DNA of 64,000 nucleotides from Shewanella abyssi (GCF_023284025.1 NZ_JAKIKR010000013.1:1-64000); one strand, 5' to 3'. Positions 8,607 through 18,117 are shown, counted from the stretch's first letter. Numbers and translations: made by a program. The notes: generated by a model not told the origin, from the letters alone.

Positions 8607-9854
8607 ATGACAGTGTTGATCTCTGCAGAAACAGAGCAAAAATTTAATATCATGGTGGTCGAAGATTGCGACAGCGAGCGCTGCTTACTCAGTGGTTTAT
8701 TGACAGCAATGGGGCTTAATTGCATCGGTTTCTCCGCCGCCGAGTCTGCGATCGAATACTTAAGCGATCACCCTATCGATCTCGTCATTACCGATTGGAT
8801 GATGCCAAACATGAACGGCATCGAGTTTTGCAAAATACTCAAGCGCTCAATCAATAGCCCCTATACCATTCTACTCACCGGCAACGGTGAGGCTAGCCAG
8901 ATTGTTGAGGGGATAAACTCCGGCGCCGATGATTATGTTGCTAAGCCATTCAATAGTGCAGTACTCAAGGCGAGGATCAATGCAGGGCTTCGAATAATAG
9001 AGATGCAGAGCCAACTTGCACAAAAAAATGCCACACTAAACCAGCTACTTGAAAAAGAGCAACACTACCTCAGTGTCGTTAAACAGGATCTCGCGCTGGC
9101 AGCCCAGCTACAACAGGCGCTGCTGCCGGATAACGGTCAGCTGAATCAACAGTGGCAAGTGACCTGTGAATTCAAACCTGCGCAGGATCTGGCTGGAGAC
9201 ATATTTCAGTGCTTCAATATCGATGAGCAACATATTGGATTTTACCTACTCGATGTCAGCGGCCATGGCACAGCAGCTTCTATGCAAAGCTTCACTCTGG
9301 CACAAAATTTAGCTAACAATCGCGCTGCCTGGCAAGCATTAGATCTGTGCACACTGGTCAATACACTTAACAATGAATTTGATGATCCACAAAATAGTGG
9401 TTGTTTCGCCACCATGGTGATTGGCATTGCCAATACTGTCACTGGCGCTGTGGAGTACATTAACGCGGGGCACCCAGCACCTATAATCATTGATCCACAG
9501 CAAGCCTATTTTGTCGATCAAACTCAGCTCAAGGTTGCCGCTCAACTGCCTTTAGGGATCCGCAAGAATGTCCAATATAGCAGCAGCCATTTTTACTTAG
9601 CACAGCAGCAACACTTGCTACTCTATTCCGATGGGATCTATGAATGCCGTCACCCGAAACACGGATCCTTTGGCCAGCCGCGCCTGCTCAAAGTCATCAA
9701 CGGTGCCAGAACACTGACGCCCAATTCACTACTGCACCACCTAACCCACAGTTGTGATTTATGGCAACAGAAACAGGCTCAGGACGATATCTCATTGATG
9801 CTGATCTCTTCTCCGTCAGCGACCCATAACTCATTCGTTCCACCATTAAATTAA
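8607..9854 (+). CDS. Response regulator with PP2C/SpoIIE phosphatase output (RsbU/SypE-like)
   Basis: A 415-residue protein with an N-terminal receiver (D63 in LVITDWMMPNMNG), a coiled linker (about 135-170) and a C-terminal PP2C/SpoIIE phosphatase (about 180-405). Metal-binding motifs are DLAGDIF, LLDVSGHG, LLYSDGIYE and QDDISLM. In partner-switching systems this enzyme dephosphorylates a phosphorylated STAS protein; the STAS gene is two genes downstream. Phosphorylation of the receiver would switch the phosphatase. It lacks the RsbW-like kinase domain that SypE carries, which is here a separate gene immediately downstream. The sigma-54 promoter just upstream predicts activation by the neighbouring regulator. 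Confidence 0.92.
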   Translation: MTVLISAETEQKFNIMVVEDCDSERCLLSGLLTAMGLNCIGFSAAESAIEYLSDHPIDLVITDWMMPNMNGIEFCKILKRSINSPYTILLTGNGEASQIVEGINSGADDYVAKPFNSAVLKARINAGLRIIEMQSQLAQKNATLNQLLEKEQHYLSVVKQDLALAAQLQQALLPDNGQLNQQWQVTCEFKPAQDLAGDIFQCFNIDEQHIGFYLLDVSGHGTAASMQSFTLAQNLANNRAAWQALDLCTLVNTLNNEFDDPQNSGCFATMVIGIANTVTGAVEYINAGHPAPIIIDPQQAYFVDQTQLKVAAQLPLGIRKNVQYSSSHFYLAQQQHLLLYSDGIYECRHPKHGSFGQPRLLKVINGARTLTPNSLLHHLTHSCDLWQQKQAQDDISLMLISSPSATHNSFVPPLN

Positions 9855-9872
9855 TCTCATCAAGGACAGAAT

Positions 9873-10265
9873 ATGAATAGCTTACAGATCAACCTCAATA
9901 AAGCGATATTGGCTAAGCACTCTCTTTGCCTAGAGATAGAGCAGTTTATGTTACAGAACCACATAAACTCATCGCAAAGATTTAAGATTATCACCTGCGT
10001 ACTTGAAGCTGTCGCCAACGTAATGAATCACACTAACAATGGATCCGCAGATATGACCCTCATTTTGCACTGTCGCGATAATAAACTGATTGTCGACCTG
10101 CTTGATAACTCCGCATTACATAGCAGTAAAGCACCACTGCAATGCCCTGATGCTGATACTCAATCTGGTCGAGGTTTATGGATTATGCACAGCTGGATGG
10201 ATAACGTAAGAGTACAACAATCTGTTGCGGGGACTCATCTGCAATTGAGCCTATCAATACGATGA
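9873..10265 (+). CDS. RsbW-like serine kinase / anti-sigma factor (HATPase_c)
   Basis: A 130-residue GHKL ATPase. The N box reads EAVANVMNHTN, then DLLDNSA, and the G2-type glycine box is SGRGLWIM. Proteins of this size and fold phosphorylate a serine in a STAS partner (RsbW/SpoIIAB class). It follows the phosphatase by 18 bases with AAGGACA as ribosome site, so the two opposing enzymes are one transcription unit. The STAS substrate gene lies 472 bases further on under its own sigma-54 promoter. Whether it also binds a sigma factor or another target cannot be seen. Confidence 0.88.
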   Translation: MNSLQINLNKAILAKHSLCLEIEQFMLQNHINSSQRFKIITCVLEAVANVMNHTNNGSADMTLILHCRDNKLIVDLLDNSALHSSKAPLQCPDADTQSGRGLWIMHSWMDNVRVQQSVAGTHLQLSLSIR

Positions 10266-10384
10266 TGCTGACATATCCAGTGCTCATATTAACGGAGAAT
10301 AATCAAGATCTGTACGCTGTGTTCTGGCTAAGCAGTTAAGTCAGTAATCAAAGCACAACATAGCGTATCCTCTTCCTCTTTCAA

Positions 10385-10443
10385 CCGTCTACCGTCTACC
10401 GTCTACCGTCTACCGTCTACCGTCTACCGTCTACCGTCTACCG
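10385..10443. repeat. Heptanucleotide tandem repeat (CCGTCTA)8
   Basis: Eight perfect, uninterrupted copies of CCGTCTA from 10385 to 10440 plus a partial copy. It lies 153 bases upstream of the sigma-54 promoter and so could shift the distance between enhancer sites and promoter by slippage. The perfection of the array implies recent expansion. Confidence 0.97.
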
Positions 10444-10595
10444 GCATACTTTACTTTTCAACTCTGCTCTTACAACTCATTTTGGCAATAAGCAGATTGC
10501 GCATTTTGCTTTGCATATTAAGAATCCATTTAAAACCCATCTACTCACAAGTCAACAAAGCAAACTAAATCATATAAAAACAGCAGCTTAAAAAC

Positions 10596-10611
10596 TGGCA
10601 CTGCAGTTGCA
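10596..10611 (+). promoter_or_regulatory. Consensus sigma-54 promoter for the STAS-export operon
   Basis: TGGCAC-N5-TTGCA is a perfect match to the sigma-54 consensus, preceded by C. It lies 126 bases before the STAS start at 10738 and is the strongest of the set, likely driving STAS, export lipoprotein, Wzz-like and Wzy-like genes. Confidence 0.9.
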
Positions 10612-10737
10612 ACGGTCTATGTAAACCCAATAAAGATGAAGAACAGCACGCGACTTTCATCTTCATTAGCAACTATTCACTCATCACGAATTACGACTCA
10701 TGAGTAACAGTGGCCAAAGTATATTAAGGAGCTTCCT

Positions 10738-11091
10738 ATGACATTCTCTCCACTAGCACAGAATAATGCCTGCAAAATCACTTTTCCCGTTGAAGTGGTC
10801 ATGACCCAAACACCGACGCTTCGCGCTGCAATGTTGCAACAAATTAACGCCGGAATGACCCAACTGGTTATCGATTTACATCAGGTGCAGTACATAGACT
10901 CCAGCGGCCTTTCAGTACTGATTTCAGCGCTAAAAAAAGTCGAAGAGCAAGATGGCGAAATTGTATTGCTTTCACCCACCGCTGGCGTGCGAGCACTGAT
11001 CGAGCTTACTCGTCTGCATCAGATTTTTTCCATCTTTGAAGACGAAGCTGCCGCAGTTGACTACATATGCAATGAACTTGATACGCAGTGA
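10738..11091 (+). CDS. STAS-domain anti-sigma factor antagonist (SypA/SpoIIAA-like)
   Basis: A 117-residue single STAS domain. The conserved phosphorylation loop is YIDSSGLSVLISAL, with the acceptor serine in DSSG. Predicted substrate of the RsbW-like kinase and the PP2C phosphatase upstream; its phosphorylation state would gate biofilm polysaccharide output, as SypA does in V. fischeri. AAGGAG lies seven bases before the ATG. It is first in the export operon, and its stop overlaps a possible GTG of the next reading frame. The target of the unphosphorylated form is unknown. Confidence 0.92.
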   Translation: MTFSPLAQNNACKITFPVEVVMTQTPTLRAAMLQQINAGMTQLVIDLHQVQYIDSSGLSVLISALKKVEEQDGEIVLLSPTAGVRALIELTRLHQIFSIFEDEAAAVDYICNELDTQ

Positions 11092-11129
11092 ACTTGCCAG
11101 CTAACAAGCCATCTATAGAGGGCTACGCT

Positions 11130-12470
11130 ATGAACCCCAATCACAGCTTAAATTTATCCGCTACAGTCACTCACTCCGCATTGACCCAGAGTGTCGAAAT
11201 GAACTCGGTGAGGACAACAAAGCCATTAAAGGCTTTATCGGCACTGCTCATCATTATCATTACCATGGCAACGGCATTATCCGGATGCGTACTGCCTCAC
11301 CACCCAGAAGAAGCGGACATGTGTGACAACGTGGAAGATGACATGACCCAGTGTCACTTCTACGATAGCGATACTCCCTACATGCGCAGTAAAACCCGCG
11401 AACGTGCGCCTAAAAATATAAGCCAGCGGCCAAACAATCCAATGGGCACCACTTGGTTAATGAATGCAGCTCAAGCGCAACAAGCGTTACATCTACCGCA
11501 GAACATCAGTTTATCCGTAGGAGATAGGTTTAAGGTCGATATTCTTAACGGAGAAGAGTTCAGTGGCAACGTCGAAGTCAATAACGACGGCTATATCTAC
11601 TTGCCCTACCTGCAACCCATTCATGCCAAGGGGCTCGATGTTCAGCAACTATCGACCGCGATTACTCAGCATTTAATTGATGAAGATTTTATGCTCAAAG
11701 ACAGCGTAAGACTCAGTATTACGCCGTTAAAGTGGGCGCCGGTAGAGGTCACCGTTTCAGGGGGGGTGTTTGAACCTGGACAGCATCAAATCAACAAGAA
11801 AACAGATCTTGAGATCATCGATGATGATGGCGGACACAGCGGCGACCAAGCAACAGAGAGAAGCATTGCCGCTGCACTAAGGGCCTCAGGTGGCGTTCGC
11901 CCCGACGCCAATATCAGTGAAATTATCGTTATTCGTCAGCAGCACAGCTTCAAGCTTGACCTTTCTGGCGTGATCCACGGCTACCCAGTGCCATCGATGA
12001 CCTTAATGTCAGGTGACCATATCCATGTACCGCAGCACGACTATTTTGATGATGCCCTGGCTAGACCGTCTCAAATCACTACGCCAGGGATCCGGGTGTT
12101 CCTATCAAACCTAACGCAACCCGCCAGCAGTAACTCGCAGTCGGCAGTCGATACCGATGCCACTCGTTTTCCCTACGGTACCCGTCTACTTAATGGTGCA
12201 ATAGCGGCAAACTGCGTCGGCGGCGCGCAATCAACCAATGCCAGCAGACATCTACTTTTGATCACTAAGAATCCATTAACCTCAGAAGTTGATGTGATTG
12301 AGCGCTCAATGGATTCACTCATTAGACACTCTTGGGAAACCGGCATGAACCCGATATTGATGCCTGGTGACGGTATTGCTTGCTACGACTCACGTGTCAC
12401 CAATATGCGCGAGATAGCAAGAACCGTCACCGAGATTTTAGTCCCTGCAACCTTGCTGGAACTACTTTAA
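11130..12470 (+). CDS. Polysaccharide export outer-membrane lipoprotein (Wza/SypC-like)
   Basis: Predicted outer-membrane channel for the polymer. It has a lipoprotein signal with lipobox LSGC, a Poly_export domain (NISLSVGDRFKVDI ... DGYIYLPYLQPI) and a following SLBB-like region (VTVSGGVFEPGQHQI). The C-terminal third (from about TRFPYGTRLLNG) is not recognised and is rich in short motifs ending in ATLLELL. The start is uncertain: 11130 has GAGGG upstream; 11199 would give a classical lipoprotein signal with Cys30; a GTG at 11088 overlaps the STAS stop. Followed by the Wzz-like gene, it is the export end of the locus. It differs greatly from the Wza at 62194-63312, so the loci have separate exporters. 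Confidence 0.88.
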   Translation: MNPNHSLNLSATVTHSALTQSVEMNSVRTTKPLKALSALLIIIITMATALSGCVLPHHPEEADMCDNVEDDMTQCHFYDSDTPYMRSKTRERAPKNISQRPNNPMGTTWLMNAAQAQQALHLPQNISLSVGDRFKVDILNGEEFSGNVEVNNDGYIYLPYLQPIHAKGLDVQQLSTAITQHLIDEDFMLKDSVRLSITPLKWAPVEVTVSGGVFEPGQHQINKKTDLEIIDDDGGHSGDQATERSIAAALRASGGVRPDANISEIIVIRQQHSFKLDLSGVIHGYPVPSMTLMSGDHIHVPQHDYFDDALARPSQITTPGIRVFLSNLTQPASSNSQSAVDTDATRFPYGTRLLNGAIAANCVGGAQSTNASRHLLLITKNPLTSEVDVIERSMDSLIRHSWETGMNPILMPGDGIACYDSRVTNMREIARTVTEILVPATLLELL

Positions 12471-12494
12471 TCTGACTAAAAAAAGGAGGCGATG

Positions 12495-13907
12495 ATGGAT
12501 AAACAGCAATCAATAAGACCTCTACAGTGGCTGAAGCGTTTACTCGTTAACGGTAGCCAAGTCCCGGTCAAACAGCGTAAAAGCAATTACCTAAAGCTGA
12601 CCTTTATATTGCTGGCGATAATATGGTCACTGGTACTGTTTTTTGTCCTTGTCACCCCTAGCCGCTACGTCAGTCAATGGACCCTCATTCTCCCCGGCGC
12701 AGGTGCCGGTGCAGTGGTGAGTTTAGACAGTGTCGGCCAAGCAAGCAGCACTGTTAGCTCGCCCTATTTAAGCACGGCAATTGATCCGCGGATCAATTAC
12801 AAATCCATTGCCAACAGCAGAACCTTACTTTATGAAGCGGCAAAGATCATCAATATCAAAGGCAATCAGTTTTCCAAGCCAAAACTAAAACTGCCAAATC
12901 AAACCGGGTTAATGCAGTTCAGTTTAAAAGCCACCACGGCAGAAGGGGCGCAGCAGCGAGCATGGGCACATTATCACAGCCTACAAGCATTGCTGTCGCG
13001 GTTACGTAATGATGAAGTACAACAACGAGAAGACGCCATTAGGGTTGGTATGGCAAGTTTTGCCAATAAAGTCAGCCTGACCCAAAACAAGCTATTAGAG
13101 TTCCAATCAGAGTATGGTTTGGTCACGCTAGATCAATTTAAAGAGCTGGCGTTAACGATGGAGCGTTTAAGACATAACAAGGTTAACTTGTCGTCGGAGT
13201 ATCAAGGTGTCATCGCCAGCCAGAGAATGCTAGAAATACACTTGTCATTATCACCCAAACAAGCAGCTGGCTTGCTAACATTAAAAAATGATCAGTTGTT
13301 TCAACAGCTACTAATAAGCTACACCGATGTCACCACAACACTGACTGAGTACGCCAGTCGCTTTGGTAAACGTCATCCGCAAATCGTGACCCATCGTAAT
13401 GAGCAAACATCGATACTTGCTGCAATATCAAAACGTTGCCAAGTATTACTCGGCTATACTGATAAACGCTTGATGTTAATGTTATCAGCCGATGATCTTG
13501 ATGGTCGAGCCCAATTGATGCAGCAACTTTTAACACTGGACACTAAAGCCAAAGGGCTAAACAGTCGAATTGGTTCGCTTACGCAGCAGATCCACGATTG
13601 GGATCACCGTTTATATGACAGTAACGATGACGCTGCTAAACTTGAGGCGCTACAAAGAGAGCATCAGGTTGCAACAGCGGTATTTACCTCGGCACTGGCT
13701 AAAATGGATGTGGGCAAAGCAGATATATATTCGTCTTTTCCTTTGCTGCAGTTAATGTCAACGCCGACGCTACCGGAGTCATCAGATAAGCTGCCTGTTT
13801 TACTCGCGCTGGTTGGCGGATTTGCCGCATCGATATCATTAATCGCAGGGATGGGAATGTTATGGATCCGCAAGCCTATACTCCAGAAAATTCTGATGAA
13901 CGACTAG
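12495..13907 (+). CDS. Wzz/GNVR chain-length determinant-like protein
   Basis: An inner-membrane polysaccharide co-polymerase-like protein of about 470 residues. There is one membrane helix near the N-terminus (FILLAIIWSLVLFFVLV), a long periplasmic part with coiled-coil segments (about 170-230 and 340-390), and a second helix near the C-terminus (LLALVGGFAASISLIAGMG). No tyrosine-kinase domain follows, unlike the Wzc at 59379-61571, so this is a Wzz-type protein acting without a fused BY-kinase. AGGAGG lies five bases before the ATG at 12495; another ATG three bases earlier is too close. Its 3' end overlaps the Wzy-like gene by 46 bases. Confidence 0.82.
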   Translation: MDKQQSIRPLQWLKRLLVNGSQVPVKQRKSNYLKLTFILLAIIWSLVLFFVLVTPSRYVSQWTLILPGAGAGAVVSLDSVGQASSTVSSPYLSTAIDPRINYKSIANSRTLLYEAAKIINIKGNQFSKPKLKLPNQTGLMQFSLKATTAEGAQQRAWAHYHSLQALLSRLRNDEVQQREDAIRVGMASFANKVSLTQNKLLEFQSEYGLVTLDQFKELALTMERLRHNKVNLSSEYQGVIASQRMLEIHLSLSPKQAAGLLTLKNDQLFQQLLISYTDVTTTLTEYASRFGKRHPQIVTHRNEQTSILAAISKRCQVLLGYTDKRLMLMLSADDLDGRAQLMQQLLTLDTKAKGLNSRIGSLTQQIHDWDHRLYDSNDDAAKLEALQREHQVATAVFTSALAKMDVGKADIYSSFPLLQLMSTPTLPESSDKLPVLLALVGGFAASISLIAGMGMLWIRKPILQKILMND

Positions 13908-15112
13908 TTTGGTACGCGATGACTGGCACCTACCTCTTCTGGTTATTAGGTGCCATGTATGTGGTTGCCCCTGTCATTGGCTGGATCTTGCTATTAAGGC
14001 TCATCACCAGAGTCATGTTTAAAGGGCAGCATTTTGTGGTCAGCAAGACACAGCTTTACTGGATAGTGGCGATGAGCTTGATGTTGTTGGCCTTGGTTGT
14101 CGCCCATTTCAGTGAGGGATTAGGTCTCGCCAAGCTAATCAAATCGAGCATCGGCTGGGCCAAAGGTTGGGCGCTGTTAGCCATATTCCCGTTAATCGGT
14201 TCACTCAATATTCGCCCCCACATCATCTATCGCGCCGGTTGTATCGTCTGTAAGCACACGCTTATCTTGTTGCCTATTGTTATACTCGCATGGGCGATAA
14301 AACTCCCCAGTACACTCTATACCTCACCACTGAGTATTATTGGGGGTCCAGGCCCAGAGTTTTTCAGCGTAAGCCTATATGAACTTGATCCTGGCAGTGG
14401 GCTGCCAAGATGGCGCTTGTTTACCCCGTGGGCACCCGCATTAGGCTTGATGGGCAATCTCTTTTTTATCTTTGCCTGCCAAGAACAATCAAAGCGATAT
14501 CGCTTCTACGGTTTCGCTGGCAGTTTAAGCATGGTTTTACTGTCTCAGTCTCGACTGGCACTGGTCTGCTACCTACTTTTGATCGGCTTTTTTATGGTCG
14601 TTCGCTGGTACCGCTCACCCTGGTTATATTTCGCCGCCTGCCCAGCGTTGCTATTACTCGGTTTATCGGGCTATAGCGTACTTGAGAAAATTGAGCAGAG
14701 TATCGACGCCTTTAAAAATGCTCGTGCGGGGTCGACGCGGGTCAGACAGGAGCTAGCGAATATTGCCCTCGAACGTTGGGCTAATGAGGCGATGATATGG
14801 GGCCACGGCATTGTTGAAAAAGGTCCCCATTTAGTGGAGTACATGCCCATTGGCTCTCACCACACTTGGTATGGCTTGCTATTTGTTAAAGGACTCATTG
14901 GCGCAGTAGCGCTAGCCTCAGCGATGTTAATCACTCTATGTAGCCTACTGCGCTATGTGTTTTGCAATGCTCTTTCAGCAGCCGCCGTTGCCATTATTGT
15001 GATGATTTTCCTCTACACTTTTGGTGAAAACTTAGAAATATTAGCCTACCTTTTCTGGCCAGGACTGATCATTATAGGCAGTGCACTAAAACACAATAAA
15101 ACCGGCTCTTAA
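13862..15112 (+). CDS. Wzy/O-antigen-ligase-like membrane protein
   Basis: A 416-residue polytopic membrane protein with about ten hydrophobic segments and a large periplasmic loop containing ARAGSTRVRQELANIALERW and GHGIVEKGPH...GSHHTWYGLLFVKG, the pattern of the Wzy_C/O-antigen ligase family. Predicted to polymerise lipid-linked repeat units on the periplasmic side. The start at 13862 overlaps the preceding gene; a later ATG at 13919 avoids overlap but has no better ribosome site. Its final codons and stop lie in the first unit of an 11-base imperfect repeat array. Confidence 0.85.
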   Translation: MDPQAYTPENSDERLVWYAMTGTYLFWLLGAMYVVAPVIGWILLLRLITRVMFKGQHFVVSKTQLYWIVAMSLMLLALVVAHFSEGLGLAKLIKSSIGWAKGWALLAIFPLIGSLNIRPHIIYRAGCIVCKHTLILLPIVILAWAIKLPSTLYTSPLSIIGGPGPEFFSVSLYELDPGSGLPRWRLFTPWAPALGLMGNLFFIFACQEQSKRYRFYGFAGSLSMVLLSQSRLALVCYLLLIGFFMVVRWYRSPWLYFAACPALLLLGLSGYSVLEKIEQSIDAFKNARAGSTRVRQELANIALERWANEAMIWGHGIVEKGPHLVEYMPIGSHHTWYGLLFVKGLIGAVALASAMLITLCSLLRYVFCNALSAAAVAIIVMIFLYTFGENLEILAYLFWPGLIIIGSALKHNKTGS

Positions 15113-15188
15113 CCGGCTCTTGACCTGCCCTTCCTCGGCTCCATCCCGGCTCTTCCTCGGCTCCACCCCTGCCCTTAACCTGCTCTAA
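15101..15188. repeat. Imperfect 11-bp minisatellite across the wzy-like stop codon
   Basis: Eight consecutive degenerate 11-base units related to ACCGGCTCTTA, starting inside the last codons of the Wzy-like gene and running 76 bases beyond its stop. Similar CGGCTC / CCGTCTC-rich text appears at about 26250-26315 (inverted) and 32200-32295. Confidence 0.8.
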
Positions 15189-15418
15189 CCATTCTGACTC
15201 GCAATATGCAAAATCAGCATGAATATTCGCTGCCACTGTCTCAAACCCCACAACACCCCAAAAACACCAACGAACAAATGACAATGCTTTTCAGCTACTT
15301 AGTAGCTTAATGCGCGGGGAACAAAAGTTGGCACGATACCTGTAACACTCTGTTTAACACAAGAGGATAAGCAGCTTAATGTTAGCGCTATCTATTCAAT
15401 CGACTAACAGGTGGTTGT
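15113..15418. other. Intergenic region with minisatellite and sigma-54 promoter
   Basis: A 306-base gap between the Wzy-like and Wzx genes. It holds most of the 11-base repeat array and the candidate sigma-54 promoter at 15329-15344. No small reading frame with a convincing ribosome site was seen. Confidence 0.6.
15329..15344 (+). promoter_or_regulatory. Sigma-54-like promoter upstream of wzx
   Basis: TGGCAC is perfect and is preceded by T and followed by G, as in strong sites. The -12 box is CTGTA rather than TTGCA, so the GC doublet is GT. It lies 74 bases before the ATG at 15419. The -24 match and position favour it; the -12 deviation lowers confidence. Confidence 0.6.
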
Positions 15419-16888
15419 ATGCAAGCAATATCACAGCTTAAAAGCAGCCTAACCACTCTGTTCGGCAGTGCGCTTGGCAAGAGTCTGTTTTGGCTTGGTT
15501 CAGCTCAAGTACTCGGTCGAATAGTGCGCCTTGGATCTAGCATCATTATTGCTCGCCTACTGACACCTGAAGTGTTTGGTCTGGTCGCCATCATTCTCAC
15601 CAGTTTTGAAGTTATCTGTACTCCAACACGCAGAATATCATCCGCTGCATTAATACAGATGGATGATCAACAGTTTAATAATGCACTCACCAGTGCCAAT
15701 CAGGTTAACTGGTTAGCCGCTATCACCGCCTTCGTTGCCATGAGCTTACTCAGTTGGCCGCTTGCACTCTATTACGATGACGTGCAGCTCATAATGCCTA
15801 TGATACTTATGGCAACAAGCTATTTATTACTGCCACTGGGCATGCTTTACGCCGCGCAAAACCTGCGCCTCAACCGCATGAGAGTGGTTGGTCGCGCCGT
15901 GCTGTGGCAAACGGTTTTTGATGGGCTATTAACAGCCACTCTCGCTTTACTCGGGTTTGGGATCTGGGCGATTATCTTGCCTAAGATCATTGTGATATTT
16001 GTTTGGATTGGGGTTCATCAATACCACAATCCCCTTCCCGAGGCTTTATTAAACACATTTACCCCAGCGAGTACGGTTAAGACTCATCCACTTACGACGA
16101 GTCCTAGCCCTAACACTAGCCACTGCACTGACAAGCGCACTAGCCCCTGTACTAGCAGCAAGCGCAAGCTAACACTAGGTTTGAACCCACAGGCCCTTGA
16201 GATGTTGCGGTTCGGTCTACAAGTGGGTTTAGGTGACTTGGCTATCGCCATCCGTCAGAACGTCGACTACATAGTGGTCGGCTATTTCCTCGGTATAGAG
16301 GCCTTAGGCGTCTACTTTTTTGCATTTAATGCCAGCTTAGGGATCAGTCTTGGGCTCATTCAAAGCTATGGTACAGCCCTTTACTCTCACCTTTGTCAAA
16401 CAGCGGCTGACAGCAACAAACCAAGCCTGAGTTTGTATCAAAAGTACTTTCAGTCGCTTAAATTCATTATGTTACTCACGCTACCGATTATTACCGCCCA
16501 AGCGGTGCTCGCCCCTTTTTATCTGCCACTGATTTATGGCCAAAAATGGCTCGATGCTGGCGCCCTACCGATTTTCATCTTGCTGTGTCTAAGTGGCCTA
16601 GTCAGGCCCCTTGGCGAAGCGGCAAGTCAATACTTAATCAGCTCAGGACAAAGTCGATTAAACCTTATCTGTAATAGTATTTTCACTTTAGTACTAGCTA
16701 CTACTATCGCGTTTTGCAGTTTGTCGGGGCTCACCACGGTAGCGCTGGGTATTTTGCTGGTTCACTTAATCGCGATGCCGAGCTTTACCCTCTATTTAAT
16801 GTTCGCTCAAACGCCGTCCCAAAGCGTCCGCGATGGCCAGCAGCCACAAAATATCACCGCTAGGGTGCCATTGAATAAATCACCTTGA
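15419..16888 (+). CDS. Wzx-like lipopolysaccharide/exopolysaccharide flippase
   Basis: A 489-residue polytopic membrane protein of the MATE/MOP polysaccharide exporter class (PST family). The N-terminal text resembles WzxC-type flippases (SLFWLGSAQVLGRIVRLGSSIIIARLLTPEVFGLVAII). Predicted to move the lipid-linked repeat unit across the inner membrane. Between the two halves (about residues 220-257) is a low-complexity Thr/Ser/Pro-rich cytoplasmic loop encoded by short repeats built on ACTAGCCC, absent from typical flippases. AGGTGG lies about six bases before the ATG. A second, unrelated-looking flippase serves the other locus at 51810-53084. Confidence 0.88.
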   Translation: MQAISQLKSSLTTLFGSALGKSLFWLGSAQVLGRIVRLGSSIIIARLLTPEVFGLVAIILTSFEVICTPTRRISSAALIQMDDQQFNNALTSANQVNWLAAITAFVAMSLLSWPLALYYDDVQLIMPMILMATSYLLLPLGMLYAAQNLRLNRMRVVGRAVLWQTVFDGLLTATLALLGFGIWAIILPKIIVIFVWIGVHQYHNPLPEALLNTFTPASTVKTHPLTTSPSPNTSHCTDKRTSPCTSSKRKLTLGLNPQALEMLRFGLQVGLGDLAIAIRQNVDYIVVGYFLGIEALGVYFFAFNASLGISLGLIQSYGTALYSHLCQTAADSNKPSLSLYQKYFQSLKFIMLLTLPIITAQAVLAPFYLPLIYGQKWLDAGALPIFILLCLSGLVRPLGEAASQYLISSGQSRLNLICNSIFTLVLATTIAFCSLSGLTTVALGILLVHLIAMPSFTLYLMFAQTPSQSVRDGQQPQNITARVPLNKSP

Positions 16889-16943
16889 CGCCGCTGACTA
16901 ACAACACCATAACCGCTGATGATCCGCTCACGGGAGACACGCT

Positions 16944-18023
16944 ATGACATCTAACAACCAATACCATAAACCGCTAACGGCAAAAGTATCTGTGGTCATG
17001 CCCATCTACAATGTTGCAGCGTTTGTAGAAGACGCCATCAACTCAGTACTGGCACAAACATTGAGTAACTTTGAACTGATATTGGTCAATGACTGCTCCC
17101 CCGATAACAGTCTCGCGATATGTCAGACTTTTACTGATCCGCGGATCCGGATCATTAGCCATGAGGTAAACCAAGGCTTAGCAGCCGCTAGAAACACCGG
17201 CATACGCCACGCCATTGGTCGTTACGTTGCTTTTCTTGATTCTGATGACATGTGGCACCCAGAAAAGTTAACTCAGCATGTAGCGCATTTAGATAACGCG
17301 CCAGAGGTCGGCATTAGTTTTTCTCGCTCACTGTTTATTGATTACCAAGGTAAAAAGATTAATGTATTCCAGATGCCGCAGTTAACCGATATCAGTGCCA
17401 GCGATCTGCTTTGTCGCAACCCTGTCGGAAATGGTTCTGCTCCGGTATTGCGCCGAGAAACCTTAGGCGATATCCGCTATCAAGCACTGAATAAAAGCCA
17501 TCCTCATAGTTGTTACTTTGATGAGAACTTTCGTCAATCTGAAGATATAGAGTGTTGGCTGCGGATCCTGGCAACCACCCATTGGAAAATGGAAGGACTC
17601 CCAGCGCCACTTACCTATTACCGCCTCAATAACCAGGGGTTATCAGCGGACTCCAATAAGCAGTATGCCTCATGGGAGAACATGATAAATAAAGCCAGCC
17701 GCTATGCACCTGAGTTATTGGCGCTACACGAGAATCGTGCCAGAGCCTATCAACTGCGCTACCTTGCGCGGCAAGCCATTCGCAATAACGATGGTAAAGA
17801 AGCAGTGGTGCGCATAAACCAAGCGCTAAAAACATCACCGGCGATTTTGAGGCATGAAACCGGACGCACTATGGCCACTCTTGCCGCCGCCTACCTGCTA
17901 CATATTTTGCCGCGCCGTGCCTATAAAGGCGTTGAGTTATTGGCTCAATCAGCCCTTGGCCGTATGCAACGCGCCCAAATAGCTAAAGACGGTGTGACAG
18001 CAGAACTCATGAGCAGCCTGTAA
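16944..18023 (+). CDS. Family 2 glycosyltransferase
   Basis: Predicted cytoplasmic inverting glycosyltransferase of 359 residues adding one sugar to the lipid-linked repeat. The GT-A domain begins VSVVMPIYNVAAFVEDAINS, with nucleotide-sugar and metal motifs VNDCSPDNS and FLDSDDMW. The C-terminal 120 residues form a helical, arginine-rich tail. GGGAGA precedes the ATG at the usual distance. It follows wzx by 55 bases, so both are probably on one transcript. Donor and linkage cannot be read from sequence. Confidence 0.9.
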   Translation: MTSNNQYHKPLTAKVSVVMPIYNVAAFVEDAINSVLAQTLSNFELILVNDCSPDNSLAICQTFTDPRIRIISHEVNQGLAAARNTGIRHAIGRYVAFLDSDDMWHPEKLTQHVAHLDNAPEVGISFSRSLFIDYQGKKINVFQMPQLTDISASDLLCRNPVGNGSAPVLRRETLGDIRYQALNKSHPHSCYFDENFRQSEDIECWLRILATTHWKMEGLPAPLTYYRLNNQGLSADSNKQYASWENMINKASRYAPELLALHENRARAYQLRYLARQAIRNNDGKEAVVRINQALKTSPAILRHETGRTMATLAAAYLLHILPRRAYKGVELLAQSALGRMQRAQIAKDGVTAELMSSL

Positions 18024-18117
18024 AGCGGCGCAACATTCCAGCGGCTTGTAAAAGCCTTTCTAGCCCCCGATTGATAAGCCGCTAATACCCCATTCCATCT
18101 GGTAAAAACAGCTATCT

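Larger units (their letters stand above)
10266..10737. other. Intergenic region with heptamer tract and sigma-54 promoter
   Basis: A 472-base gap between the kinase and STAS genes. It contains the CCGTCTA repeat tract (10385-10443) and the sigma-54 promoter at 10596-10611. I find no convincing small gene or terminator. The AT-rich part at about 10450-10590 may hold activator sites. Confidence 0.6.

Noticed and set aside
11088..11129. GTG start overlapping the STAS stop for the export lipoprotein
   Set aside because: It would place about 66 residues before the lipobox cysteine, too long for a lipoprotein signal; later ATG codons fit better.
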